Assembly: GCA_019510435.1 (NCBI GenBank)
Contig: JAEKKJ010000018.1
Location: 62,001 to 126,000 of the forward strand
Length of the DNA stretch: 64,000 nucleotides
Reading direction: 5' to 3'
DNA from: Caulobacterales bacterium
GTDB taxonomy: Bacteria > Pseudomonadota > Alphaproteobacteria > Caulobacterales > Caulobacteraceae
Shown: one piece after another, positions 56,352 to 64,000 of the stretch
Layout: every line of letters starts with the position of its first letter
Position numbering within the stretch: the stretch's first letter is position 1
The notes under the pieces: generated by a model
The model's database searches: none
Told to the model about the DNA's origin: nothing
Seen by the model: only the letters and a program-made list of their open reading frames with translations
Program-made: the position numbers and the translations under genes

Positions 56352-59150
56352 CTACGTCTTCAGGAAATCCGCCACCGCCTCGATCGCCTCCACCAGCGTC
56401 ACGCGCTGCAGCTCCACGCCGGGCGGCAGGCCCGAGAACAGGCGGGTGGGCGCCGCGGCGTCCAGCATGACGAAGCAGCCCTTGTCGTCGGCCCGCCGGA
56501 TCAGGCGGCCGAACGCCTGGGCGATGCGGCCTCTCGCGATGGCGTCGTCGTAGCCCTTGTTGCCGAACCGCGCCCGCCGCGCCTTGTGCAGGATGTCCGG
56601 CCGCGGCCAGGGCACCCGGTCGAACACCAGGAGCCGCAGCGAGCGCCCCGGCACGTCCACCCCGTCGCGCACCGCGTCGGTGCCCAAAAGGCACGCGTCC
56701 TCCTCGGCCCGGAAGATGTCCACCAGGGCGCCCACCTCCAGCGGGTCCACGTGCTGGGCGTAGAGGGCCAGGCCCTTGTCCGCCAGGGGCGCGGCGATCT
56801 TCTCGTGCACCGCCTTCAGCCGCCGGATCGCGGTGAATAGGCCCAGCCCCCCGCCGCCCGCCGCCAGGAACAGCTCGCGCAGCGCCGCGGCGATCTGGCG
56901 GGGATCATCCTTGCCCACGTCGGTGACCACGAACGCCCGCGCATTGGCCGCGTAGTCGAACGGGCTGGCCACCTTCAGCGTCTTCGGGCGCTCGGGCAGC
57001 CGCGCGGCGCCGGTGCGCATCTCCGCCAGGGCGAAGGGGTCGTCCAGCGTGGGGTCGGCCAGCGTCGCCGAGGTCACCAGCACCCCGTGCGCCGGGGCGA
57101 TCACCGCATTGGTCAGGGGCTCGGTCGGGTCCACCCAGTGGCGGCGGCAGGCGGCGTCCACCACCCGGCCGTATAGGAACGTGGCGTCGAACCAGTCCAC
57201 GAAGTCCGGGTCGTCCTCGGCGTCCTCGTCGATGGCCGCCAGCATCGAGCGCCAGGCCGGCAGCGTCATCCGCGCGCGCCGGTCGAGCCCCCTCAAAGCC
57301 CCCTCCATCCGGGCCCGCTCCGAGCCGCCCAGCTCGGCCGCCTCCTCGTCCAGCACGTCCTCCAGCGCCCGGGCCAGGGCCAAGAGCGGCGCCTCGATCC
57401 GCGCCAGCGCCTGGGCCGCCTCGCGCGCGGTGGTGCGCACCAGGTCCAGCGCCGGCCGCGCCGCGCACTCCTGGCCCACCTCGCTGGGCGCCGCCCGCGC
57501 CCGCAGCTGCTCCATCACCGCCACCAGGAAGGCCTCGATCGGCCCCACCGGCCGCACCTCCCCGTTCGGCGGGGCGATCCGACCGCTCCAGCCCTCGCCG
57601 GGCAGCGCCGTCGCCGCATGGATCACCGCGTCCAGTTGCTCGCGCGCCGCCTCCCGGTCGCCCAGCAGGTCGGAGAGCCGCGCCTCCAGCCCGCGCCCGC
57701 GCCGCCCGCGCCCCTCGGGCCCGCGGATCCAGCGGCGCATCTCCGCCGCCTCCGCCCCGGAGAGCGCCGCCGAAAACGCGCTGTCCGCCGCCTCGAACAG
57801 GTGGTGGCCCTCGTCGAACACGATCCGCTTCAGCTGGGTCGTCTCGCCGTCGCCCTTCGAGCCGCGCGCCGCCCGCGCCCCGTCGAACGCCGCCTGGGTC
57901 AGCACCAGGGCGTGGTTGGCGATCACCAGGTCGGCGCGCCGCGACCCACGGATCGCCTTCTCCACGAAGCAGGTGCGATAGTGCTGGCAGCCGGCGTGCA
58001 CGCACTCCCCGCGCCGGTCCACCAGGTTGGCCGGGCTGGCCTGGGCCGCCGGCGAGATCGAAAACAGGCTCGGCAGCCAGGCCGGAAAGTCGCCGCCGGT
58101 CATGTCGCCGTCGCGCGTCGCCCGCGCCCACCGCGCCGCCAGCGCCATCCCCACCAGGTCGCTGCCCCCCAGCTGCGCGGCGTTCGCCTGCTCCTGGAAG
58201 TTCAAGAGGCACAGGTAGTTCTCGCGCCCCTTGCGCACCACCGCCTTCTTCGCCCGCGTCTTCTCGTCCGGATAGATCGCCCGGCTCTCGCGCTCGATCT
58301 GCCGCTGCAGCGCCCGCGTATAGGTCGAGACCCACACCGCCGGCCCGTTCGCCTCCGCCCACAGCGAGGCCGGCGCCAGATAGCCCAGGGTCTTGCCGAC
58401 CCCGGTGCCCGCCTCGGCCAGCATCATCCGCGGCTCGCCCTCCCGCTCGCGCGGCTGGAAGACGTGGGCGGCCTCGGCGGCGTACTCGGCCTGCGACGGC
58501 CGCGCCTCGTCCAGCCCCGCCGTCGCCAGCAGCGCCGCCAGCCGCGCCGCCGCCGCCTCCGGCGCCACCGGCCGCGAGGACGGCTCCCCAGGCGGCGCCT
58601 CGGCCTCCCACTCCGCCAGCCGCGCCCACACATCCAGGCCATTGGAGCGGAAGTGGTTCGAGGTCGGCGCCGAGCGCAGCGCCGCCACCGTCGCCGACCC
58701 CCACGCCCACCCGCCGCGCAGCAGCGTCTCGGCCACCGCCAGCGCCTCCTCCCGCGACGGCGTCGGCGCCGCCGCAAGCTCCGCCAGCAGCGTCCGCGCC
58801 GCCAGCTGCAGCGTTGCGGCCTGCGCCTCAGGCCCCTGCGGCGCCGGCAACCCCAGCGCCTGCGCCAGCCCCGCCGCCGACGGCGCCGTGAACTGCGCCG
58901 GCCGCACGAAGGCGAACAGCTCCAGGACGTCGAACAGTCGCGGCGAGCGCGGCGGCGCATGCAGATCCAGCCGCCGCGCCGTCATCGCCGCATGCGCCAC
59001 CAGCACGGGCGAGGCGCTGAAAAGGTCGCGGGCGTCGGGGGGACGGAGCGAGGAGGGCTCGCCCTCGGGCGGGCAGATGGCGCACCGCGGCCCGGGCAGG
59101 ACCACGAGGGCCGGGGCGAGCTGCAGGGCGTTGGTGGCGGGGAGAGTCAC
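56352..59150 (-). CDS. DinG/XPD-like ATP-dependent DNA helicase
   Basis: A 932-aa superfamily 2 helicase. The N-terminal 200 residues are poorly conserved and Ala-rich. The helicase domain has MLAEAGTGVGKTLGYLAPAS (Walker A, about 245-264), an iron-sulphur cluster region (NYLCLL ... ECVHAGCQHYRTCF, giving about four cysteines), VFDEGHHLF (DEGH box), LGTDAVRDGVDVPGRSLRLL (motif V) and IAQAFGRLIRRADDKG (motif VI). It unwinds 5'-3' substrates such as R-loops or damaged DNA. It borders the accessory patch that follows. Confidence 0.87.
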   Translation of the reverse strand: MTLPATNALQLAPALVVLPGPRCAICPPEGEPSSLRPPDARDLFSASPVLVAHAAMTARRLDLHAPPRSPRLFDVLELFAFVRPAQFTAPSAAGLAQALGLPAPQGPEAQAATLQLAARTLLAELAAAPTPSREEALAVAETLLRGGWAWGSATVAALRSAPTSNHFRSNGLDVWARLAEWEAEAPPGEPSSRPVAPEAAAARLAALLATAGLDEARPSQAEYAAEAAHVFQPREREGEPRMMLAEAGTGVGKTLGYLAPASLWAEANGPAVWVSTYTRALQRQIERESRAIYPDEKTRAKKAVVRKGRENYLCLLNFQEQANAAQLGGSDLVGMALAARWARATRDGDMTGGDFPAWLPSLFSISPAAQASPANLVDRRGECVHAGCQHYRTCFVEKAIRGSRRADLVIANHALVLTQAAFDGARAARGSKGDGETTQLKRIVFDEGHHLFEAADSAFSAALSGAEAAEMRRWIRGPEGRGRRGRGLEARLSDLLGDREAAREQLDAVIHAATALPGEGWSGRIAPPNGEVRPVGPIEAFLVAVMEQLRARAAPSEVGQECAARPALDLVRTTAREAAQALARIEAPLLALARALEDVLDEEAAELGGSERARMEGALRGLDRRARMTLPAWRSMLAAIDEDAEDDPDFVDWFDATFLYGRVVDAACRRHWVDPTEPLTNAVIAPAHGVLVTSATLADPTLDDPFALAEMRTGAARLPERPKTLKVASPFDYAANARAFVVTDVGKDDPRQIAAALRELFLAAGGGGLGLFTAIRRLKAVHEKIAAPLADKGLALYAQHVDPLEVGALVDIFRAEEDACLLGTDAVRDGVDVPGRSLRLLVFDRVPWPRPDILHKARRARFGNKGYDDAIARGRIAQAFGRLIRRADDKGCFVMLDAAAPTRLFSGLPPGVELQRVTLVEAIEAVADFLKT

Positions 59151-59340
59151 GGGCGGGAGGGTAGTGGGTGGAGGGGGCGAACGGAAGGGGAACCTGAGAT
59201 ATGATTAGGCCTAGCAACGGGACCAAGTTACCCGCGCTCTCGGCAAGCTACTATCTCGGCTCAGCTCCGTGCGCGCTGAACAGTTTCGGGTCGGCATCGG
59301 CGAAATCGAATAAGCTTGGTCGTGGGCGATTGGGGGCATT

Positions 59341-60735
59341 GTGGCTGACACGATCAACGCCAGAGGCATCTTCTGGTGGGCCGACGCGAAGGTGCCGCCC
59401 ACGAACTTCGCGCCCGATGAGGCTATCGCGGGTTCGCTGACGATCACCGATGACGGCCGCATAACCATCGAGCTTGATGGCGTCCTTCCGTCGCCAGGGG
59501 GCCAGTTTGCGATTTGGGATGAACCTTCACCAGACCGCAAGATTGCTGGCCTTCTGAAGGCGGAACATCGCTACCTTCTTGCAGTTGGCGTTCATAGCAA
59601 GGGCGGTGTCTGGAGCAGTAACGGAATCAGCTATGATAGATTCGGAGCTCAGTTTTGTCTTATTTCTGATGTTATGATCCCAAAGCAACCCAAAATCCGT
59701 ACCGTCGAGTTTGATCTCGCCGGGTATGAGGAGTGGCTAAGATTGGGACAGGTGGATAGGACCAAGACGTCGAGAAATTTAACATTTAAGCATAGAATAA
59801 AGCGAAAAATATCCTATTGGCACCAAACTGGATATGTTGTCCTCGAACGAAAGTTAGTTGCAAATCAGCATGGATATTTCGGATCTCGTGGAACAGATCT
59901 CCGTGAGATCGCCAAATTTCGGTTTACACCGAGGAAGTCCGTCGGGCTCGATGAGGCGATTCGGAATTATGGCCTTACCCACGAACTTATGATTCTCCTT
60001 ACGGGATCTGAATACCAGCCAGACTGGCCAACAGTTACATTGACCACGAGACAATCTTGCATCGCCTATTTTCTTAAGAATCGCTCTGAAGCAAAGCCGC
60101 CAGAATGGCATGAATCTTGCATAGAATTTAAAGATGTTGAGAATATCCTGGGTGAAATATTTTTCAACTGGATCTCTCTGAGATCTGACCTTGGTCCTGG
60201 TGCATATTTGTATCTCGCGACTCGGCGAGGGTTGCATCTATATCAAGAACATAAATTTATAAATCTGATGTGGGGGTTGGAGTCACTTCACAGGACGATA
60301 GATGGTGAAGGAAAATCAATAGAAATTGAGGATAGAATATCGAGAATCTTACATGATATAACTGATGAAACGGACCGAAAGTGGCTGTCTAAGCGAACAA
60401 AATTCATTGGCGGCACAAATCTAGAAGATCGTCTATTTGGATTATTCAAGTCAATTCCGCTGGAAGTTGATCATCGAAGATTGAGAGAATTCTGTAAACT
60501 GTGCGCCAAAATTAGAAATGATCTGTCTCACCATGGACATTCAAATGAAGCGGTCGACTCTGGAAATTCAATACAATATCTTTCGGTGAGAAGTGCAATT
60601 GTTTCACATCTATATCATGCAATATTGCTGCACAAGATCGGCCTGTCGAACGATGTGGTGAAAGAATGGCTCACCGATAGGCGTGGATCATCCCACTTCG
60701 AGTGGTATCTGAAGAAGGCGGGGCTCAAAGACTGA
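59341..60735 (+). CDS. ApeA-like HEPN-domain anti-phage protein
   Basis: A 464-aa protein. The N-terminus (GIFWWADAKVPPTNFAPDEA and AGSLTITDDGRITIELDGVL) resembles the ApeA N-terminal beta domain. The C-terminal part (from about 300) is an all-helical HEPN domain with the Rx4-6H motif Arg392-x4-His397 (IRNDLSHHGHS) that defines HEPN ribonucleases. ApeA is known as a single-gene abortive phage-defence protein. The start is GTG 59341 with GGGGG 6 nt upstream. Base composition changes inside the gene: the first 200 bp are GC-rich like the host, and the remainder is visibly AT-rich (runs such as aaatttataaatctga), unlike all neighbours. This points to horizontal transfer. Confidence 0.72.
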   Translation: MADTINARGIFWWADAKVPPTNFAPDEAIAGSLTITDDGRITIELDGVLPSPGGQFAIWDEPSPDRKIAGLLKAEHRYLLAVGVHSKGGVWSSNGISYDRFGAQFCLISDVMIPKQPKIRTVEFDLAGYEEWLRLGQVDRTKTSRNLTFKHRIKRKISYWHQTGYVVLERKLVANQHGYFGSRGTDLREIAKFRFTPRKSVGLDEAIRNYGLTHELMILLTGSEYQPDWPTVTLTTRQSCIAYFLKNRSEAKPPEWHESCIEFKDVENILGEIFFNWISLRSDLGPGAYLYLATRRGLHLYQEHKFINLMWGLESLHRTIDGEGKSIEIEDRISRILHDITDETDRKWLSKRTKFIGGTNLEDRLFGLFKSIPLEVDHRRLREFCKLCAKIRNDLSHHGHSNEAVDSGNSIQYLSVRSAIVSHLYHAILLHKIGLSNDVVKEWLTDRRGSSHFEWYLKKAGLKD

Positions 60736-60790
60736 GGCGAAATCCGCAATGCTCCGGCTGCTGCAAGCCGATTCGATCGCCCTTCCTCGG

Positions 60791-60936
60791 CTTAAATCCC
60801 ATGGCCAGAGTTTGCCTGCCGGCCTGAGCGTCTCAAGGCCTGGCCGCAGGCCAGCCGCGGCGCGGCGCGCCGGAGGCGCGGCCTTGACACGCTCAGGCCG
60901 GCAGGCTCGCAATCCGCCATGGGATTCAAGGGCGGG
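60791..60936. repeat. Large multi-helix palindromic element, copy A
   Basis: Outer arms CTTAAATCCCATGG / CCATGGGATTCAAG, a variable 17-bp perfect stem (GCCTGCCGGCCTGAGCG, 60814-60830 with 60890-60906), an inner TCAAGG/CCTTGA stem and two terminal hairpins (CTGGCC-GCA-GGCCAG and GCGCC-GGA-GGCGC) around a constant CCGCGGCGCGGC. The element ends in GGGCGGGTGT. Copy B at 61229 keeps the architecture with different stem sequences. Confidence 0.8.
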
Positions 60937-60982
60937 TGTCATCCCTAATGGGATGCCGCCAGCCAATGGCGGCGATCTTCCA

Positions 60983-61210
60983 GTGCACACGATCCGCATC
61001 GCCAACGTGCCTGAAGCGACAGTCGCTCGGCTGAAGGCGCATGCCGCGTCCGCCGGGCTTTCGCTTGAGCAGTTCCTGCTCCGCGAGTTCGCGGCCTTGG
61101 CGGAACGTCCCACCGTCGCCGCCTTTAAGGCGCGGCTGGCTGCGCTGAGTCCAGTCTCGGCGGATCTTAGCCCGGCCGAGGCGGTGCGGGCGGAGCGAGG
61201 CGAACCATAG
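60983..61210 (+). CDS. FitA/VapB-like ribbon-helix-helix antitoxin, orphan
   Basis: A 75-aa protein. The N-terminus VHTIRIANVPEATVARLKAH and the helix ASAGLSLEQFLLREFAAL match FitA/VapB-type RHH antitoxins, and the acidic/Ala C-terminus (SPAEAVRAERGEP) matches their toxin-binding tails. Normally a PIN-domain toxin gene follows within a few bases; here no PIN-domain gene follows, only copy B of the palindromic element and a convergent gene. GTG 60983 gives the usual family start; ATG 60953 is in frame and possible. It lies between two related palindromes, suggesting deletion of its partner or capture of a lone gene. Confidence 0.65.
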   Translation: MHTIRIANVPEATVARLKAHAASAGLSLEQFLLREFAALAERPTVAAFKARLAALSPVSADLSPAEAVRAERGEP

Positions 61211-61228
61211 CTCCTCGCCCTAAATCCC

Positions 61229-61350
61229 ATGGCCAGAGTTTGCCTGCGGGGAGAGCCGTCTCAAGGACGAGCGCGCAGCGCTCGCCGCGGCGCGGCGGCC
61301 CTTTGGGCCGTCCTTGACACGGCTCTCCCCGCAGGCTCGCAATCAACCAT
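61229..61350. repeat. Large multi-helix palindromic element, copy B
   Basis: Same architecture as copy A: CTAAATCCCATGGCCAGAGT start, 17-bp perfect stem GCCTGCGGGGAGAGCCG (61242-61258 with 61320-61336), TCAAGGAC/GTCCTTGA inner stem, hairpins GAGCGC-GCA-GCGCTC and GGCCC-TTT-GGGCC around GCCGCGGCGCGGC, then GGTTTAAGGGCGGGTGTG. Ten of the 17 stem positions differ from copy A on both sides, preserving pairing. Coordinates are approximate at the ends. Confidence 0.8.
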
Positions 61351-61392
61351 GGGGTTTAAGGGCGGGTGTGCGCCCCTTAGGGCCGCCGAGCT

Positions 61393-61923
61393 TCACGGCG
61401 TGCCGGGCGCGTCCAAGACGAACCCAGGATCGTCGGCGGCGATGAGGATCTTTGGGTCTACCCCCGACGCGATGGGATGCGCCGGCGCAGAGGTCGGATT
61501 GAAGGCGTAGCTCCAGCCGACGTAGGGCACGACCGCCACATAGCCCGCGACGAGGCCGCCGCCGCCGACCCGCACGGTCAGGTCGTGCCAGCCGTGATGC
61601 TTGCCGGGCAGCACCCCGATGGGCAGCCGCGTGACCAGGATGCTGCGGAGGGACCGGAAGCCGGAGGCGGTGGGTTCCAGGATCTCCAGGCTGCAACCGC
61701 CGGAGCCGCAGTCGTCGCGCGACTGGGCATAGAGCAGGACCTCGGGCCGACCATCGTCGTTCAGGTCGGCCCAGGCGGCGTGGTAGCGGACGGCCGGATC
61801 CGGCGAGGCGCCCTGACGCAGGTAGGCGCGGAGTTTGGCGTCACGGGTCTCCGCGATGTCCGCGTGGACGGCGGTCGCGACGGCCAAGGCCGCTAGCGCA
61901 GTTGCAGACATCCGGCGGCGCAT
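61393..61923 (-). CDS. Secreted protein with FG-GAP-like motif
   Basis: A 176-aa protein with a signal peptide (MRRRMSATALAALAVATAVH, ending HAD). One FG-GAP/EF-hand-like segment (AAWADLNDDGRPEVLLYAQS) is followed by a Cys-rich DDCGSGGCSLEILEP stretch and IGVLPGKHHGWHDLTVRVGG. The pattern resembles small periplasmic VCBS-containing proteins seen in Caulobacterales. Function unknown. It is convergent with the antitoxin. Confidence 0.68.
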   Translation of the reverse strand: MRRRMSATALAALAVATAVHADIAETRDAKLRAYLRQGASPDPAVRYHAAWADLNDDGRPEVLLYAQSRDDCGSGGCSLEILEPTASGFRSLRSILVTRLPIGVLPGKHHGWHDLTVRVGGGGLVAGYVAVVPYVGWSYAFNPTSAPAHPIASGVDPKILIAADDPGFVLDAPGTP

Positions 61924-62291
61924 CTTCAGGTCCCCTATACTTTCGCGGTGACGTTAGGGTCGTCGCCGGATGAGGCAAGGCTCCCTGCGTCCGTCTCGAC
62001 ATCGCCCAAGCTTGACGTCGCCCTCGCGATGTTCGATGTTTGTTCTCATGTGCGTCGACGATCCCGCCCGCGCCTCCACCAAGGCCCGGCGGCCCGCCCG
62101 TGCGCCGCCGACGGGCCCGCCGCGGCGCCGACCTGCGCCCAGTCGCGCCGCGGATCCACAACCCTTCACCGACGCCCGCCCTCGCCGGCGGCGCCACACG
62201 TCGGCCGCGCACAGCGCGCCGACGCCTCCCGGGCGTTGCAATCCGCTGCGCCCGGTATAACGTCGTTCTTCTTCACCAACCGGGGGCGATC
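61924..62291. other. GC-rich spacer before the papain-fold-like gene
   Basis: About 370 bp rich in CGCCG/GGCGG runs. Open frames across it are low in complexity and have no recognisable motifs. I see no convincing gene, RNA or repeat. Confidence 0.5.
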
Positions 62292-62738
62292 ATGGCGGAT
62301 ACGGATCAAATCGCGGCGCTGTTGAAGCTGGCGGCGGACGACGTGCAGCTGCTGGGGGCCCAGCGGGTCGCGGCCAAGCGGCTGCTGGCCTACGACGGCG
62401 AGCTCTATCCCCACGACGGGTGTGCGATCACGCTGTCGGTGCTGCTGCAGGACGCGGGCATCGCGGTGGCGGACAACTTCCAGGCCATCCAGCTGACCCA
62501 CACCCTGCGGGACCGCGGCTGGAGCCATGTGCCGATCGGCGAGCAGCGGGCCGGCGACGTAGGCACCACCTGCGGCGACAAGCCCCTGCACGGCCAGGAC
62601 CACATCTACCTGGTGCTGAAGCCGCTCAGCGCCGACGAGATGGTCATCGCCGACAACCAGGACACCCACCCCCACTTCCGCTTCGCCAGCGGCCACGGCG
62701 GCAAGACGCCGACGCGCTATTTCCTGCGGGCGGGCTGA
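62292..62738 (+). CDS. Putative papain-fold-like (C39/NlpC-like) protein
   Basis: A 148-aa protein with no signal peptide. A candidate catalytic triad can be laid out in the order of papain-like folds: Cys44 (YPHDGCAITLSVLLQDAGI), His104 (GQDHIYLVLK) and Asp121/Asn122 (MVIADNQDTH). This fits C39-like or NlpC/P60-like hydrolases, but the family is not secure. Its neighbour downstream is an RTX protein on the other strand. It could be a peptidase, an amidase, or a non-catalytic relative. Confidence 0.5.
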   Translation: MADTDQIAALLKLAADDVQLLGAQRVAAKRLLAYDGELYPHDGCAITLSVLLQDAGIAVADNFQAIQLTHTLRDRGWSHVPIGEQRAGDVGTTCGDKPLHGQDHIYLVLKPLSADEMVIADNQDTHPHFRFASGHGGKTPTRYFLRAG

Positions 62739-62778
62739 GGCGATCGGGCGGCCGCAGCGGGCCGCCCGACGCGTTGCC

Positions 62779-63471
62779 TCAGTGCACGATCCAGTCGTGC
62801 GGCAGGGTGGCGAGATCCACGTGCTGCAGGGTGACGCTCTCGTGGCCGACCAGCGTCACCACCACGTCTGCGCCCACCTGGGCCACGGTGTAGGGCACGT
62901 CGCCCTCCACATGCAGGCGGTCGCCCTCGGCGGCGTTGAAGTCGACGATCACGTCGTTCCCGCCGCCGGCGAAGACGTTGAAGGTGTCGGCGCCCGCGCC
63001 GCCCTCCATCGTGTCGTCGCCCTTGTCGCCGGAGATCCAGTCATTGCCGGCGCCGCCGGAGAGGCTGTCGGCGCCCTGGCCGCCGTGGACGGTGTCGTCG
63101 CCGACGCCGCCGTCGGCGGTGTCGTTGCCGATGTTGCCGTTGACCAGGTCGGCGCCGTCGCCGCCGGCGAGGCTGTCGTCGCCCTTGCCGCCCAGCACCC
63201 AGTCGTCGCCGGCGCCGCCGTCGGCCGTGTCGGCCCCGGCCATGCCGTTGATGGCGTCGTGAGCCGAGCCGCCGATGACGCTGTCGTCCCCGTCCTGGCC
63301 GTGGATGACGTCGCCGTGGTCGTCGCCGGTCAGGGTGTCGTCGCCGGAGCCGCCTTCCAGGTCGGTCTGGGTGTCGTCGCCCCCATGGTCGTCGCCGGAG
63401 AGGTTGCCCGAGCCGGGCCCGGGGTGATTGGCCATCGTCGCGCCGCCGCCGAGGCCATCCATCTGGGGCAT
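62779..63471 (-). CDS. RTX repeat protein (short type I secretion substrate)
   Basis: A 230-aa protein made almost entirely of RTX-type GGxGxD nonapeptides (about 45-165, GGSGDDTLTGDDHGDVIHGQ onwards). It ends in the C-terminal module shared with the other two RTX proteins (YTVAQVGADVVVTL ... LPHDWIVH). No enzymatic domain is present; such short proteins can be extracellular calcium-binding structural proteins. ATG 63471 has GGGAGA 8 nt upstream; ATG 63435 is an alternative. Confidence 0.8.
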   Translation of the reverse strand: MPQMDGLGGGATMANHPGPGSGNLSGDDHGGDDTQTDLEGGSGDDTLTGDDHGDVIHGQDGDDSVIGGSAHDAINGMAGADTADGGAGDDWVLGGKGDDSLAGGDGADLVNGNIGNDTADGGVGDDTVHGGQGADSLSGGAGNDWISGDKGDDTMEGGAGADTFNVFAGGGNDVIVDFNAAEGDRLHVEGDVPYTVAQVGADVVVTLVGHESVTLQHVDLATLPHDWIVH

Positions 63472-63649
63472 CTGGTTTCTCTCCCACACCTGTCGCCCCC
63501 GACAAGACAAGCCAGGGCGTAAATGAGGGCGGAAAAATGACCCTTAAATCGCCGGTAGGGTTGCTGGCTGACGGCGCGCTGAGGGCGAGTGAGGCGTTTG
63601 GATCGGCATGCGCAGGCCTTAGGGTCGGCGCCACGACAGGAGACGCCCC
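63472..63649. other. Spacer between RTX and methyltransferase genes
   Basis: Divergent control region with no gene seen. A CAGGAGA ribosome binding site (63637-63643) precedes the methyltransferase ATG. Confidence 0.5.
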
Positions 63650-64000
63650 ATGAGCGAGACCCGCCCCGGCCCGACCCCGCCCGTCGCCTTCGCCGGCTCG
63701 ATCCCGGAGGTCTATGAGCGCTGCCTGGGGCCCATGCTGTTCGAGCCGTTCGCGCAGGACCTGGCCGGCCGGTTCGCCGGCTTCGAGGGCAGGCTGCTGG
63801 AGACCGCCGCCGGCACCGGGCGGCTGACGCGCGCGCTGGCCCAGGCCCTGGAGCCGCAGGCGCGGATCACGGCCACCGACCTCAGCGAGCCCATGCTGGC
63901 CGAGGCCGCGGCGCGGCTGCCCGACCCGCGGGTGGCCTGGCAGGCCGCCGACGCCCAGGCCCTGCCGTTCGAGGACGAGAGCTTCGCAGCCGTGGTCTGC
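63650..64000 (+). CDS. SAM-dependent class I methyltransferase, cut by the window end
   Basis: The first 117 codons of a ubiE-like methyltransferase. It shows YERCLGPMLFEPFAQDLAGR, the SAM motif I region LLETAAGTGRLTRALAQALE, ATDLSEPMLAEAAARL (motif II) and ADAQALPFEDESFAAVVC (motif IV). The rest lies outside the window. The substrate cannot be predicted; family members methylate small molecules or quinones. Confidence 0.85.
   Translation, partial: MSETRPGPTPPVAFAGSIPEVYERCLGPMLFEPFAQDLAGRFAGFEGRLLETAAGTGRLTRALAQALEPQARITATDLSEPMLAEAAARLPDPRVAWQAADAQALPFEDESFAAVVC

Noticed and set aside
59151..59340. Possible attachment site or integrase remnant beside the ApeA gene
   Set aside because: No direct repeats matching a tRNA or integrase core could be seen on both sides.
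62040..62291. N-terminal extension of the papain-fold-like protein
   Set aside because: The extension is Arg/Pro-rich low-complexity sequence; the ATG at 62292 has a purine-rich leader and starts the conserved part.
62779..63471. Regularly spaced repeats suggesting a CRISPR array
   Set aside because: The periodicity is the 27-bp coding unit of RTX nonapeptides and is in frame in a protein; spacers are not unique.

Overview
The window looks like chromosomal DNA from a high-GC alphaproteobacterium of the Caulobacteraceae, most likely Phenylobacterium or a close relative. This rests on a PodJ-like polarity protein with the Caulobacterales N-terminus, a CtrA-like box and GANTC sites upstream of it, large TonB-dependent receptors, many acyl-CoA dehydrogenases, UrcA, DUF2277, DUF2147 and TIGR02001 proteins, and PEPxxWA-CTERM proteins. 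The genus is an inference. No rRNA, tRNA, CRISPR array or prophage was recognised.

Layout. 0.2-8 kb: a TonB-dependent receptor whose C-terminus runs into a palindromic repeat, small secreted or conserved proteins, a Tat-exported sarcosine-oxidase-like flavoenzyme, and an FG-GAP/RTX protein. 8.4-18.2 kb: five acyl-CoA dehydrogenases around a second TonB receptor and a stand-alone GIY-YIG nuclease. The set suggests uptake and beta-oxidation-like breakdown of a lipid, terpenoid, steroid or cyclic acid; a P450 lies at 52.4 kb. 18.3-30 kb: MprF-like lysyltransferase, podJ, a TauE/TIGR02186/DUF3429 cluster, a reductase, a VOC protein, a hybrid histidine kinase and a JmjC/cupin protein. 30-33.4 kb: an operon of ECF sigma factor, zinc-finger anti-sigma factor, S8 peptidase and TorF porin. 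33.4-40 kb: secreted and membrane proteins, a PEP-CTERM protein, a second RTX protein and a polysaccharide deacetylase. 40-49 kb: PdeM and its Lhr-like helicase, methyltransferase, 2H-phosphoesterase-like protein, isocitrate-lyase-superfamily enzyme, SDR, and a divergent LysR/oxidoreductase pair. 49-59 kb: small envelope proteins, P450, PEP-CTERM protein, NIPSNAP, UrcA and a DinG-like helicase. 59.2-61.4 kb: an accessory patch with an AT-rich ApeA-like HEPN defence gene and an orphan FitA-like antitoxin between two structured palindromic elements. 61.4-64 kb: a secreted protein, a papain-fold-like protein, a third RTX protein and a methyltransferase cut by the window end.

The most striking non-coding signal is a set of dispersed palindromes of at least four families. 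One family (60791-60936 and 61229-61350, with related or deleted forms at 8231, 46842 and 52182) has a multi-helix structure in which the helix sequences differ between copies while pairing is kept. Another palindrome is inserted in frame in the Lhr-like helicase, and a third forms the C-terminal tail of the first TonB receptor.

Assignments come from reading sequence and translations by eye. Family names rest on recalled motifs, not on a database search.
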